A stretch of DNA of 64,000 nt, from NCBI RefSeq assembly GCF_000499845.2, contig NC_023750.2:11907285-11971284 (forward strand). Reading direction: 5' to 3'. The notes under the pieces are model-generated. The model made no database searches. It was given only the letters and a program-made list of their open reading frames with translations, and was not told where the DNA came from. The stretch comes from Phaseolus vulgaris (lineage: Eukaryota; Streptophyta; Magnoliopsida; Fabales; Fabaceae). The position numbers were made by a program, and so were the translations under genes. This document shows positions 21,974 through 31,930 of this stretch, in pieces. The first letter of the stretch is position 1; each line of letters opens with the position of its first letter.

Positions 21974-22690
21974 GGATGGATGAAGAGCTGAAGAAAGAAG
22001 AAAAGGTAAAGGTTCAGCAAAGAGGGCTCGAAGAGGCAAGGGGGGAGAAAACCCTAGAAAAATCCTACCCACGCGGAAAAGAGAAGAACAGGGAAAAAAC
22101 GAAGAAATAAGAAAAACACAGAGATGCAGAAATGAAAGCAGACCTAGGCAGTTATGAGGTTAATACAACAACGAGTAAGAGCAAATAAGAAAGAAAAACC
22201 ATACCTATGAGGTTGGTGCGTAGAGAGGCGAGAGCTTTCGCGAGGAGAAAGAACACGAGAGTTGCAGAGAATCGTAAAGGCTTCAGAGAAGGGATGAACA
22301 GTAGAAGAGAGTGCGAAGAGATGAATGAAACAGTGACTCGAGCGCGCGTTTTCAAAAGTTATAACGTTAACTCAAGAAGCGTTAACGACGCGCACCCTCA
22401 GCCGTTGGATCGCGCCATGTGTCGAAGGATTAAGCGCTAACTTGAAGCGCAAAGGGCACCAAGCGATGACCGTGCGATTGAGCCACGTGTGATGAGATTA
22501 GAGCATGACCCAAAGCGTCACCTTTCTCGCTCAGAGAATGTCACATCGTCAGAGCACTTGAAGGTACGTCACATTAGCGGTACGGAGAATGTCACGTCAG
22601 CTAATCAGAGAATGACACATCATCAGAATGCCACGTGGACAATAGGGCGAGGCTTTAGTCTTTTCGCTGAAAACAAGTTATCAGCTCGAG
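21974..22690 (+). other. T1 3' internal region upstream of the PPT
   Basis: No gene is seen. It serves as the leader/promoter side of the antisense gene (reading left) and the 3' untranslated region of T1 (reading right). Short 'agaatgtcacrtc' units repeat at about 22535-22625 (three copies). Confidence 0.5.
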
Positions 22691-22701
22691 ACTGGGGGGC
22701 T
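22691..22701 (+). other. Polypurine tract of T1
   Basis: ACTGGGGGGCT directly precedes the 3' LTR start TGTGTACCG. T0 and T2 have related tracts in the same place. Confidence 0.75.
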
Positions 22702-23417
22702 TGTGTACCGTTCCGGGGCGTTGACCAAAAGTTAAAGTCAAAGTCAACAGGTTGACCGCTTGGGGCATCGCCAGGTTAGGGCGTCGCCTCGCAAAGGTGT
22801 TGCCTAAGAAAGGCGTCGCCTCGCAAAGGCGTCGCCCAAGAAAGGCGTCGCCAGGGGAGAACCACGTGCATGGTACGAGAGAAAGGTAGATACACTCCCA
22901 AGGTGAGTGACTAGTTGCGACCAAGTCAGAAGAACACGTGGCAATAAGCACTGAAAACATCAAGGCTTTCCTAAAAGTTCGCTAAGGTACGCGTTAATTC
23001 AGTTAAGATTCGAACGTTCCAAGGAATATTTTTATACGCTTTTAATGCGCTTTAACGCGTTTTGAATGCAAGAGGTGTATAAAAAGGGACCTGGGGATGT
23101 TTGAAAGGGATCCGAGTTTTGACCTAATTCTCGCAGCATTACACAGAGCACAAACCCTAGCTGTTTTCACTGCACACCCACTGTGTGCACAAGACGATTA
23201 GGGCAACACAGTTTCAGTCATTCAGTTATTTTTTGACCACCTTCAGAGCATCCTTTCACGGTGTTCCGATACGGGGGTGCGTCACCTTTGATGTTTCTCG
23301 CTAGATGACTTGATCGTCGGAGTGCAAACGACCGCGAGGGCACCCCTTTGTTCACTTCTTTTCAGGTATTCACAGACGGAGCAGAACGAAGGTGTCCCAG
23401 GTCAATCGGCGGAAATA
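22702..23417 (+). repeat. 3' LTR of T1
   Basis: It starts TGTGTACCGTTCC after the PPT and ends near ..CGGCGGAAATA. Positions 22760-22855 hold five GGCGTCGCC-type units in tandem. From 'caggggagaacc' (about 22852) it matches the 5' LTR closely (TATA-like 'gtataaaaagg', about 23080). It has two deletions relative to the 5' LTR, one of about 120 bp after 'gtgactag' (22917) and one of about 34 bp after 'gaaggtg' (23394). Confidence 0.85.
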
Positions 23418-24077
23418 GTTATGGTTAAGTTTCTTTATTTAAGGCCAAGTAAGATGACCTAACTCGGCGTAAGAACGAGTTATAGGCGCTTTGCAAGAAG
23501 ATGTCATGGTTAAGTTGTCTCGGTACATGGTAAGTCGGGCTATCTCGGTGAGTGAATGATCAGATGATCATCCGAGTAGGTGCTTTGCGAAACAGAACTT
23601 GGTGAGATCAAGATATATGGCCCCGAGCCAAGTTTGTGAGATACACCTATTCAAGTTGAGAGTGTGCATAGGCTTATCGTAACTATGGGTGTATAGTTCA
23701 TCAAAAGGTTAGTTCTTTGTTAGTTGAGGACTCCACGATTTTTCATGCTTAGATTTTTCCTAAGTTGCATTCTTGTTATCTTTATTACTTTATGCTTAAG
23801 AGGTAGAGATGGGTTACTGTAAGTAATAATGTGTCCGCATGTGTGTTACAGTAGTTGTTATACTTGAGTTAGTTTGCTATATGATAAGTTAAGTAGTGAG
23901 CACCCGTGAATAAAGGTGCATAAGATTCTCTTTTGTTGTTAGCACCGAGAGTAAAGGTGCCCGTAGGCAGAATATTTTTCTGTTATATATGCTTTCAGTT
24001 GAGCTTATATTCTCGTAAGCCTCTTCTCCTAGTCAAGCTCTGCTCGAGCCTGGGGAGCTTGTGTATTGGACAGGAAT

Positions 24078-25109
24078 TGATGGAGATCAAGCTCAAGAGA
24101 ACATGGAGGCCAATCAACAAGATCAAGAAGAGGTAGAGGCACAAATGGAGGACGCCCATGGAGGTCAAAGCCCACCTCAAAGGCTTACAAGAAGCATGTT
24201 CAAAGCTTTAGGAGCTAGGGGACATTTATTTTCTCTTTTTGTAATTTCTTTAGTTGAAGGTGCTTAGAGGGAAACATTAGAAACCTCTATTGTTATAGCA
24301 TCTTTTAGTCTTTAGTTAGGAGCTTTAGGGGGGGGGGGGGTGTTAGTAGATAGGTGTAGAAGTAGAATAGGAGGTGCCAAAGTGAAGGAAGGAGTCACAC
24401 CTTCCTCATGCTTGGATTTTGGCGCCGATTCTAGATGTCTCTTAGGAGGGAATTTTTGAATTTGTGTTGCTTGCATTTCAGCACCTTAGGCTATAAATAG
24501 AGGTGCTCTCTTTGTAAAAATTCAGATTGGAATTTATCTAAAGAAACTATACTCAAAATTGGAGTGAGCATTGGAGAGCTTTTGAGCCTTCTTCTCTAGT
24601 CTTATCTTGAAGGATCCATGGTGTCCTCAAGTGGCGGCAGCACTCTCATCTAGGAGCAACCACACTTCTAGTGGCGAGATCATTCATCATTCATCCATCT
24701 TCATGAGCAATTCTCTTCTCCTTCCTTTCTTCTTTGTTAATTCCATGTCTTAGCTTGCTCCTTGTTGTTTTTGGTTCGGCAATTTCAGCTTATTTTTGTG
24801 TTGCTTCGGTTCTTTCATCATGCTTTGTTGTTCTTCATCTTTCTTCTTCATTTTCCAGCTTTTTGTTCGGTTCAATTTAAGTTCCAGCATTGAATTTCAG
24901 TTTGCTTAGCTTTTGTGCCTTTTTGTTCGGTTCAATTTGACAATAATTGGATCTTCTATATGAGTTTGTGTTTTGGCACTAGTTTTGGTGAGTTCTTGTT
25001 CATAGAACCTTGATCCATTTCTATGAGAAAGTGCCTAGCTCTTAACCAACTCAAGATGATTCCTAAGAATGTCAAGAATCATTCTAATTGTGCTAGTGGA
25101 ATCACATCA
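24078..25109 (+). mobile_element. Gypsy solo LTR G2
   Basis: A 1032-bp element TGATGGAGATC...ATCACATCA has a perfect TSD ggaat (24073-24077, 25110-25114) just inside the T2 LTR. Its first about 190 bp read as the C-terminal tail of a gypsy polyprotein (EEVEAQMEDAHGGQSPPQRL, then TRSMFKALGARGHLF), so pol of this family appears to run into its 3' LTR. It includes a 14-base G run near 24330 and a TATA-like 'gctataaatag' (24490). Same family as G1 and G3. Confidence 0.9.
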
Positions 25110-25250
25110 GGAATGCTCGGGACCTTGGTCCAGGTATTTGGGGGAGGTCAGCTTGGCGCTTAGGCTCTGGAGGTGGGTCGGGATCTCAACCCAGGTAGGG
25201 GTCACTCTAGGAAGGTTAATTAAGAAAAAAGATAAAGAGATATTTTTTCA

Positions 25251-25740
25251 GTTGTGATATTATTCTGAAGATGAAAGATATAATTGTTATTGTTTAAATT
25301 TGTTATCATATTATTCTGAAGATAAAGATAAATTTATCTCTTGGGATACTGTGCACGTTAGTTATATATATTTTATCTGTTGTGATATTATTCTGAAGAT
25401 GAAAGATATAATTGTTATTGTTTAAATTTGTTATCATATTATTCTGAAGATAAAGATAAATTTATCTCTTGGGATACTGTGCACATTAGTTATATATATT
25501 TTATCTGTTGTGATATTATTTTGAAGAAGAAAGATATAATTGTTATCATATTATTATGAAGATAAAGAGATATTTTATCTCTTGTGATAATGTGCAAGTT
25601 AGTTATATATATTTTATCTGTTGTGATATTATTCTAAAGATGAAAGGTATAAATGTTATTGTTTAAATCTGTTATCATATTATTCTAAAGATAAAGAGAT
25701 ATTTTATCTCTTGTGGTAATATGCAAGTTATTTATATATT
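25251..25740 (+). repeat. 128-bp tandem repeat in the T2 LTR
   Basis: Four copies begin 'gttgtgatattatt' at 25251, 25379, 25507 and 25620. The first two periods are 128 bp and the third is shortened to 113 bp. The unit is strongly AT-rich and contains an internal 'ttatcatattattctgaagata' half-repeat. Confidence 0.9.
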
Positions 25741-26187
25741 AATTAATACATGTTAGTAACATATTAATTAATAGTTGTTGAGAATAAAAGAGGAGCACCC
25801 GAGAATAATGGTGCACATGTTAAAATAATGTTTTCCTACTATTAGCACCTGAAGATAAGTGGTGCCCGTGAGCAGGTGGTTTTCTGTTATTATTCTTTCT
25901 TTTAGCAGAGATTATATTTCGTGAGTGAAAGTTGTTAAACGAGTAAGGTATAAAAGGGTCTTGAGACTCCAGGTAAAGGTATGTTGTTTCTGAATACTAG
26001 ACTGAAACTAAATACTTATCTTATTTCAGTAAGCTTTCACTGACTTGATCGTTAGAGTGTGATCAACAGGTAGAGCCCCCTCTGTCCCAACGGAGCCACA
26101 TTCCAGTGCAACGAGAAGACACATAATAGAAGCTAGAGGAGATAGGTTAGGAGCGGAGCTTTCCACTCAGGTCAACCGGCGAGAACA

Positions 26188-26460
26188 TTATGTAATTTTG
26201 GTTCATAGCATTTCGTGTTGTTCTTCGAGTGTTTATTTGATTCTGGAGATTTCGTTTCACCACTTTCATTTTGTGCCACATGAAGACCAATGCGAAATGC
26301 TGTTGAAATTTCATTAAATATCACAAATGTTGATTAAAGTTATGTACTATTGAATTATAATAAAAGTGAATCTTCTCGAATAGGATAGATTCATACCTAT
26401 AATAAAAACGTGAGATTTTGCACACATTAGTGAACACCTCAATGACCATTATAGAACATA
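26188..26460. other. Spacer between T2 and the CACTA transposase
   Basis: AT-rich. No terminal CACTA motif, LTR or gene is recognised. It may be the 5' non-coding part of the CACTA element or the target DNA of T2. Confidence 0.4.
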
Positions 26461-29400
26461 ATGGATTGAGATTGAATTAACTCAGTTCGCATAAGTGATG
26501 AGTACGAAAGAGGAGTAGAAGAATTTATACAAGTTGTACAATGTAATGCCAACAATAGTGGTCATGATGGTGTAAAGTATAGGTGTTTGTGTGTTAATTG
26601 TTTGAACGGGAGGAGATTGGATGTTAACAAAATCAAGGAGTACCTTTTATGTGATGGGTTTCTACAATCTTATACAACCTGGGCATGACATGGTGAATTA
26701 TTAAATTTACCAAGTGTGCCCTTATCCCAAGAATATGCAGTATCCCAAGAATATGATGTAATACATGATTAAGTACATGATGATTGATTGGAGGACATGA
26801 TTTGTGATATTGGAGTTGAGTCTTTTGTAGAAGCGCATAGATATGGAAGCATGTCAAGCGATGCAGAGACTCCATTGTATCCTGGATCAACTAACTTCAC
26901 ACGGTTGTTGGTGGTGTTAAGATTGATGAATTTGAAGGAAATAAAGGGATGGACTTATAAAAGTTTCACAAAATTGCTTCAGCTGTTGAAAGGGATGCTT
27001 CTAGAAGGAAATACTCTACCTAATCGTAATTATGAGGCCAAAAAGATTCTTTGTCCGATGGGTATGGATTATAAAATGATACATACATGTCGTAATTCTT
27101 GTATATTATACAGGAAGGATTTTGAATTGTTGAAAAATTGTTTGAGGTGTGGGTTATCACATTATAAGTTGAAACAAAAAGATGATGATACTATTGAAGA
27201 GATGGAAAATAATGGACCTCAAATGAAGGTTGCGTGGTATCTTCCCATCATTCCAAGGATGAAGCGTTTGTTTACAAACCCAAATGATGCTAAGAATCTT
27301 AGATGAAATGCAGATGAGAGGAAATGTGATGGCATGTACCACCATCCAGCTGATTCTATTCAATGGAAGAAATTTGATGATGAGTTTCTTGAGTTTGGTA
27401 AAGAGTCATCAAATATCCGACTTGTTTAGCTACAAACGGAATGAATTTGTTTGGTAATATGAGTATAAATCATAGTTCATTGCATGTTTTACTAGTTATT
27501 TACAACTTACCTCCTGGATTGTGCATGAAGCGAAAATACATCATGTTGTCTATGATGATATCCAGTCCAAGACAGTCAAGAAATGACACAAATGTTTATC
27601 TAAGTTCCATAATTGAAGATTTAAAGTTAATATGGGATCAGGGTGTTGAAGTATTTGATGGATTTGCTAATGAAACTTTCAAGATGCATGCCATGTTATT
27701 TAAGTTGATTCCAAAAAATAACCAGTTGTTTTCACGTAACAATCGGTTATTTATACCAGCAGATTTGAAAATCAAAGTGAAAATAGTTTAATGAGTGTAG
27801 GGATAGAGAGATTCACACAACATGTTTATACTGGTTCACTCTTAACTTAGAGCTACATTCAGTCCTCAACTAACCATTGAAAATTCACTATGTAATCAAC
27901 CCTAGATTACAAAACACACACCAAAAGTGATGATCTTGAACCCCTCAAGAACACACACCACTTTTGGCAAACAACACAGTTTCCATAACCACTTTCTAAA
28001 ACTGCACCACACTATAACACACAAAAATACAATGTTCAAGGAAGAAGGGAATAGAATACACCTGGGTAAATCAAAGATTAAAGTTCATAATTACAAGAAA
28101 ATCCTATTCCACTATTGAGAATGATCCAAAGCTATTTCAAATCTTAAAAACTATTTTTGATTAATCTTTCTTTCCTTAGTTAATGCTTAGGAGCGAAACA
28201 ACCTTTTTATAATCCAATTAATTGGTCAAAACAGGTAAATCAAAAACCAAAAGTTGTTGGGATCATTTTAAATAAATTGGAGCAACATAAAAAAAATTTG
28301 TTAAGGTTTTCAGAAAAACATTCAGTTGAATTCTCGAAACAACCGATTGAATCAGTTTGAAAGTAAAGTCAAAATAACGCCAAGCTTTTCAAATCCATTT
28401 TAAAAGCTACTAAGTGCCAAAAAACCGGTTGAATCGACATTTCAACATTTTGAAATTTCACACTCTTTAGAAAAATCATCTTTTCAAAAAGATTAAGATT
28501 CAATTAAACACACACACAACTAGGAGAAAGGTCTTCAAGCATTCCTCTTGGATTTGGAGACATCAAAGCTTATTGTTCAACAATTTTGCACCATTAATGA
28601 CTTTCCGGCATATGGTAACTTATTAGGGTATAGTGTTAAGGGTCACAAAGCATGTCCAATATGCGAAGAAGACACTGTTTCTCAACAATTGAGACATGGA
28701 AGGAAGACAATATATCTTTGGCATCGAAGGTTTCTTAGAAGTCATCATCCTTACCAGTGGTTGAAAAAAGCCTTTAATGGACATCAAGAGATGACAATCC
28801 ACCAACTCCATTAACTAGTGTTGATGTTTATGAAAAGGTAAATAAGATAGACCGCATCTTCGGTAAATCGAAAAAGTAGTAATTTGTGACAAACATATGG
28901 AAGAAAAAAAATCAATCTTCTTTGATCTTCCGTATTGGTCAAAGTTAGAAGTTAGACATTGTATAAATGTAATTCATATTGAGAATAATGTGTGTGATAA
29001 TTTAATTGGTACACTTCTTAATATTAATGGGAAGGTGAAAGATGGTATAAATGCTTGTTTATATTTGATTGAGATGAACATATAAGGCAAGTTGGCACCA
29101 ATAAAAGTGGGTTAGCGTACATATTATTTACCCCCAACCTTTTACACCATGTCAAAAGATGAAAAAAATAAGTTTTTGTCAATGTCTAAAGGGTGTGAAA
29201 ATTCCACAAGGACATTCCTCAATTGTGAAGAGTCTAGTATCAATGCAAGATTTGAAGCTAATTGGGTTGAAGTCTCATGATTGTCACATCTTGATACAAC
29301 AGTTGCTGCCAATAGCTATTCGCAGAATCTTACTAAAATACTTTAGACATACCATAACCTTTTTTTTCTCATTCTTCTCTTCCATTTGTTGTAAAGTCAT

Positions 29401-30069
29401 TGATCCAGTATAGTTAGATGAACTTGAAGATGAAATTGTTGTTATCTTGTGTGAATTCGAGATGTTTTTTCCTCAATCGTTTTTTGACATCATGTTTCAT
29501 CATCTAGTTGTGAATCTGGTAAGAAAGGTTAGATTGTGTGGACCAGTGTACTTAAGATGGATATATCCTATTGAACGGTATATGAAAATTTTGAAAGGGT
29601 CTGTCAAAAATAATTATCGCCCAGAAGCTTCAATGGTTGAAATGTACATAGTTGAAAAAAGTATTGAATTTTGTCCAGAGCACATGTCAAAAGCAAATCC
29701 AATAGGTCTTCCAGCCAACTCATGGGACAACAAGCGTTTTATAAGTAAATGTTTACATGGTGTACATGTAGTAAGCAAATCTTGATCAGAAGTCTTGTTG
29801 AGGTTATACCCTACATATATCCTCATAAAGCCATTGTGAAGGCAAATAAACCAAGAGAACCAGAGAAATGGGACTTGATGGAACATAATAGAACCTTCAT
29901 GCTTGGTTTAAAGACGAAGTGTTAAATGATTCAACGACATTGGAGACCTTGACCTGGTTGGCTGTTGGATTGAAGTTTGATGTCGTTTCTTGTACAAGTT
30001 ATCGGGATGAGCCATTTATAATGGTTCAACAAATATCTTAGGTTTTCTATGTCAAAGATCCTACGTTAA
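26461..30069 (+). pseudogene. En/Spm (CACTA) TNP2-like transposase, 5' part
   Basis: Decayed transposase of the plant CACTA superfamily (Transposase_21/TNP2 type). From the ATG at 26461: RISDEYERGVEEFIQVV (about 26491), zinc-finger-like CLCVNCLNGRR, PLYPGSTNFTRLLVVLRLM (about 26875), EGNTLPNRNYEAKKILCPMG, CGLSHYKLK, KVAWYLPIIPRMKRLF (about 27228), NADERKCDGMYHHPADSIQW, VLLVIYNLPPGLCMKRKYIML, GVEVFDGFANETFKMHAMLF. After the S4 LTR: TINDFPAYGNLLGYSVKGHK, ACPICEE, HRRFLRSHHPYQWLKKAFNG, SIFFDLPYWSKLEVRHCINV, KCLHGV. Stops include TGA and TGA in the first five codons and TGA at 27304, with several frameshifts. It is broken at FYVKDPTLM (30069) by S2 and continues at 40495. Confidence 0.88.
27702..28582 (-). 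mobile_element. Truncated copia LTR S4 in the transposase
   Basis: An LTR of the S1/S3 family group on the minus strand, with right end ..TTGTTCAACA. It has the same layout as the other copies (paired motif 'taaccagttg...caatcggtta' at 27719, the '..gttcactct...agctacat.cagtc' block, 'gaacc.ctcaagaacacac'). The first about 150 bp at its left side, including the TGTTAGAA end and G run, are missing. Transposase codons flank it (..HAMLF / TINDFPAYG); the right flank 'attttgcacc' and left flank '..gttattt' overlap by 4-5 bp, the remains of a TSD. Confidence 0.82.
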
Positions 30070-30298
30070 TGTTGAAGTTGGAGGAAGCTTCTTCCCTACC
30101 AAGGCTTGCTGATATTCACAGAGGTTGCTGATATGATTCAGATGTTAAAACTGCAGGTACATCAATTCTAAATCTGTTTGCTCTGCCTTGACACCTGTGT
30201 ATTTGTTTTGGTACATAGTTCTGTACAGGTTTGGTCATGATCTTTCTTCAAAGCTGTGCAAAGCAAAGGGAATTTGTCTCCATCAAACAGGGGGAGAT
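30070..30298 (+). repeat. Extra partial LTR plus duplicated 3' internal end of S2
   Basis: The first about 36 bp (TGTTGAAGTTGGAGG..AAGGCTTG) match the LTR start. About 190 bp (30107-30298) then match the internal DNA just before the 3' LTR (38713-38903) essentially base for base, including the PPT (CAGGGGGAGATT). The full 5' LTR then starts. Because the TSD lies outside this piece, it was part of the integrated DNA. Confidence 0.92.
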
Positions 30299-31886
30299 TG
30301 TTGAAGCTGGAGGAAGCTTCTTCCCTACCAAGGCTTGTTATGTGTTTGATGAAGAAAATGGCTTGAGTGCTTTGAAGATTGTAATAGGTTTTTAGATTCA
30401 TCTGTAATTAGGCTTGTAAGTGTGTATGATTGCCTTTTGTTGTATAACCCATCCTAGATGCCTAACCAAGTCTAGATCAAGCACATGATGTGGTTAAATG
30501 GTTTTTGAAAAGCTTTTTGAAATGTTTTAACAGTTTTAAAACAGTACACAAATAAATCTGTTTTATGGAGAAAGAATCTGTTTATTTCTTCTCTGTTAAA
30601 AGGCTTTTCTAAAATTCAGTTAGAGCACCACAGGTAAAGCTTAGACAGTTATTTCAGTTAAAGCTGAGCTGGCCTGTGTGCTATATTTTAATCTGTTTCA
30701 CTGAGAAAGAACAGGTTTATTCTTTGGTGAGTTGAAAGGTTTTTCACAAGTTAGTTAGGGCACCAAAGGTACAACTCAGACAGTTATTTCAGTTAGCTGA
30801 GTTGGCGGTTTTTACAAAATAAATCTGTTAAGTTCAAAAATGAATCTGTTGTTTTCATAACTGCTTTTCAACTGTTTTTTGAAAAGAAGTTAGAAATTGT
30901 TTCCTTTATAAAGAAAAGTCTCTCTCACATGAAAAAGTGCTGAGCAATTACGTTTTTGACAGAGAGATCAAACATTTTCCATGTGAGAAGAAGTATTGAA
31001 AGATTTTTGAAAGGTTTTCCAAAGAGATTTTCAAGTGTGCTTGTTCTAGGAAACCTTTGATCTTGGTGAAGGTGCTGGTGCAGTTCTGCAGCAAATTGAA
31101 CTACTGGTTTTGAGTTCTTGCATCTTCTTTTCAGGTGTAATCTTTCCTTTATTCTGTTTTGTAAAGGTGTAAGTGTTAGTCACTCCTTGATAGGGTTTCT
31201 TGGAGTGCAAGGTGTGCTGAAATAGGGTTTTTCAGCATTGTGTGTGTTGTTCTTGTAGTGTTCAAGAACTGCTGTGTTTGTAAGTGATTGGTACTGTTTT
31301 TTAGTGAATTCCACCTTGGGGTAAGGTGAGACTGGATGTAGCTCTGTATGAGTGAACCAGTATAAAAACTTGTGTGCCTTTTCTTCTCATCCCTGCACTC
31401 GTTTCTGGTTTTGCTTATTTCTGTCAAGAACTAAATCTGTTCTTTTGAAATTGAATCTGTTAATTCTGGGTTTGAGTAAAAACTGTTCTTCCTGATTTGT
31501 TAAAGTTCTCTGATCATAAACAAGGTTGCTGTATATGATGGTTTAAGTGATTAGTGAACAAACTGTCCATTCATTAAAATCTGAGAAAGAATCATTTTTC
31601 TTAAAACCTTGTGTTGAGTAATTTTGTTTGATTTCTAAGCATAGTTGTATCCTTCATCCTCACAATATTAAGCTGATCTGATTCTGTTATAATTCTCTGT
31701 TGATCACATTTTTACATTGAACAAATTCAAATTGTGCCAAGACTACTCTGAAGAATCAATTTGTTTCATGTAAAAACAATCTGTTCTTTTTGCCTCTGGA
31801 ATACTAAAAATTGTGTGTTCTTGCGAAAATTTTATAAGCTCAATTCACCCCTCCCCTCTTGAACTTAGACATTAATAGACCCAACA
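30299..31886 (+). repeat. 5' LTR of S2
   Basis: 1588 bp, TGTTGAAGCTGG...GACCCAACA. It contains repeated AATCTGTT motifs, several in pairs 20-21 bp apart (for example 30554/30574, 30823/30844, 31434/31454). A TATA-like 'tttataaagaaaag' lies near 30905. A C-rich tract 'caccccTCCCCTC' lies near the U5 end. Confidence 0.95.
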
Positions 31887-31888
31887 AT

Positions 31889-31901
31889 TGGTATCAAGAG
31901 C
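31889..31901 (+). other. S2 primer-binding site (initiator Met-tRNA)
   Basis: TGGTATCAAGAGC begins two bases after the LTR end CAACA, the standard Met-tRNA PBS of plant copia elements. Confidence 0.9.
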
Positions 31902-31930
31902 TAGGGCTTGTATTTTGCTCAAGTGTGTGT

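Larger units (their letters stand above)
4800..23417 (+). mobile_element. Tat-type Ty3/gypsy retrotransposon T1 (near full length, nested)
   Basis: Order: 5' LTR, PBS, gag, PR, RT, two RNase H domains, integrase without chromodomain, tandem-repeat spacer, antisense spliced gene, PPT, 3' LTR. RT to integrase order defines Ty3/gypsy. The dual RNase H, missing chromodomain and antisense gene place it in the Tat lineage. After subtracting a solo LTR (6283-7355 plus TSD) and the copia element S1 (13909-19876 plus TSD), it is about 11.6 kb. Coding regions have many stops and frameshifts, so it is dead. The two LTRs differ by indels and in their 5' parts. No TSD could be assigned because the left boundary is unclear. 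Confidence 0.88.
23418..26187 (+). mobile_element. Truncated Tat-type element T2 (3' end)
   Basis: 23418-24049 is 3' internal sequence similar to T0 in reverse orientation. A PPT (CCTGGGGAGCT, 24049-24059) leads into the LTR start TGTGTATTGGACAGG at 24060, and the LTR runs to ..GGCGAGAACA at 26187. No coding region remains. T2 is the same family as T0 but on the opposite strand, with T1 between them. Confidence 0.75.
24060..26187 (+). repeat. 3' LTR of T2, with nested G2 and tandem repeats
   Basis: LTR of T2. About 1.09 kb remains after removing G2 plus one TSD copy. It shares its start, its 'gagcacccgagaata' and 'gcacctgaagataagtggtgccc' blocks and its TATA-like 'gtataaaagg' (25948) with other Tat-type LTRs here. 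It is longer than the T0 LTR (607 bp) mainly because of the 128-bp tandem array at 25251-25740. Confidence 0.75.

Noticed and set aside
294..26187. T0 and T2 LTRs as the two LTRs of a single large element enclosing T1.
   Set aside because: They are in opposite orientation and each has its own polypurine tract on the inner side, so both are 3' LTRs.
23417..26192. TSD ttatg flanking T2 (23419-23423 and 26188-26192).
   Set aside because: The left copy does not abut a TG terminus and lies at the T1 LTR end; most likely coincidence.
30168..30401. Identical minus-strand frame at 30168-30401 and 38773-39006 suggesting a duplicated small gene.
   Set aside because: The identity comes from the duplicated PPT/LTR start of S2, not from a gene.
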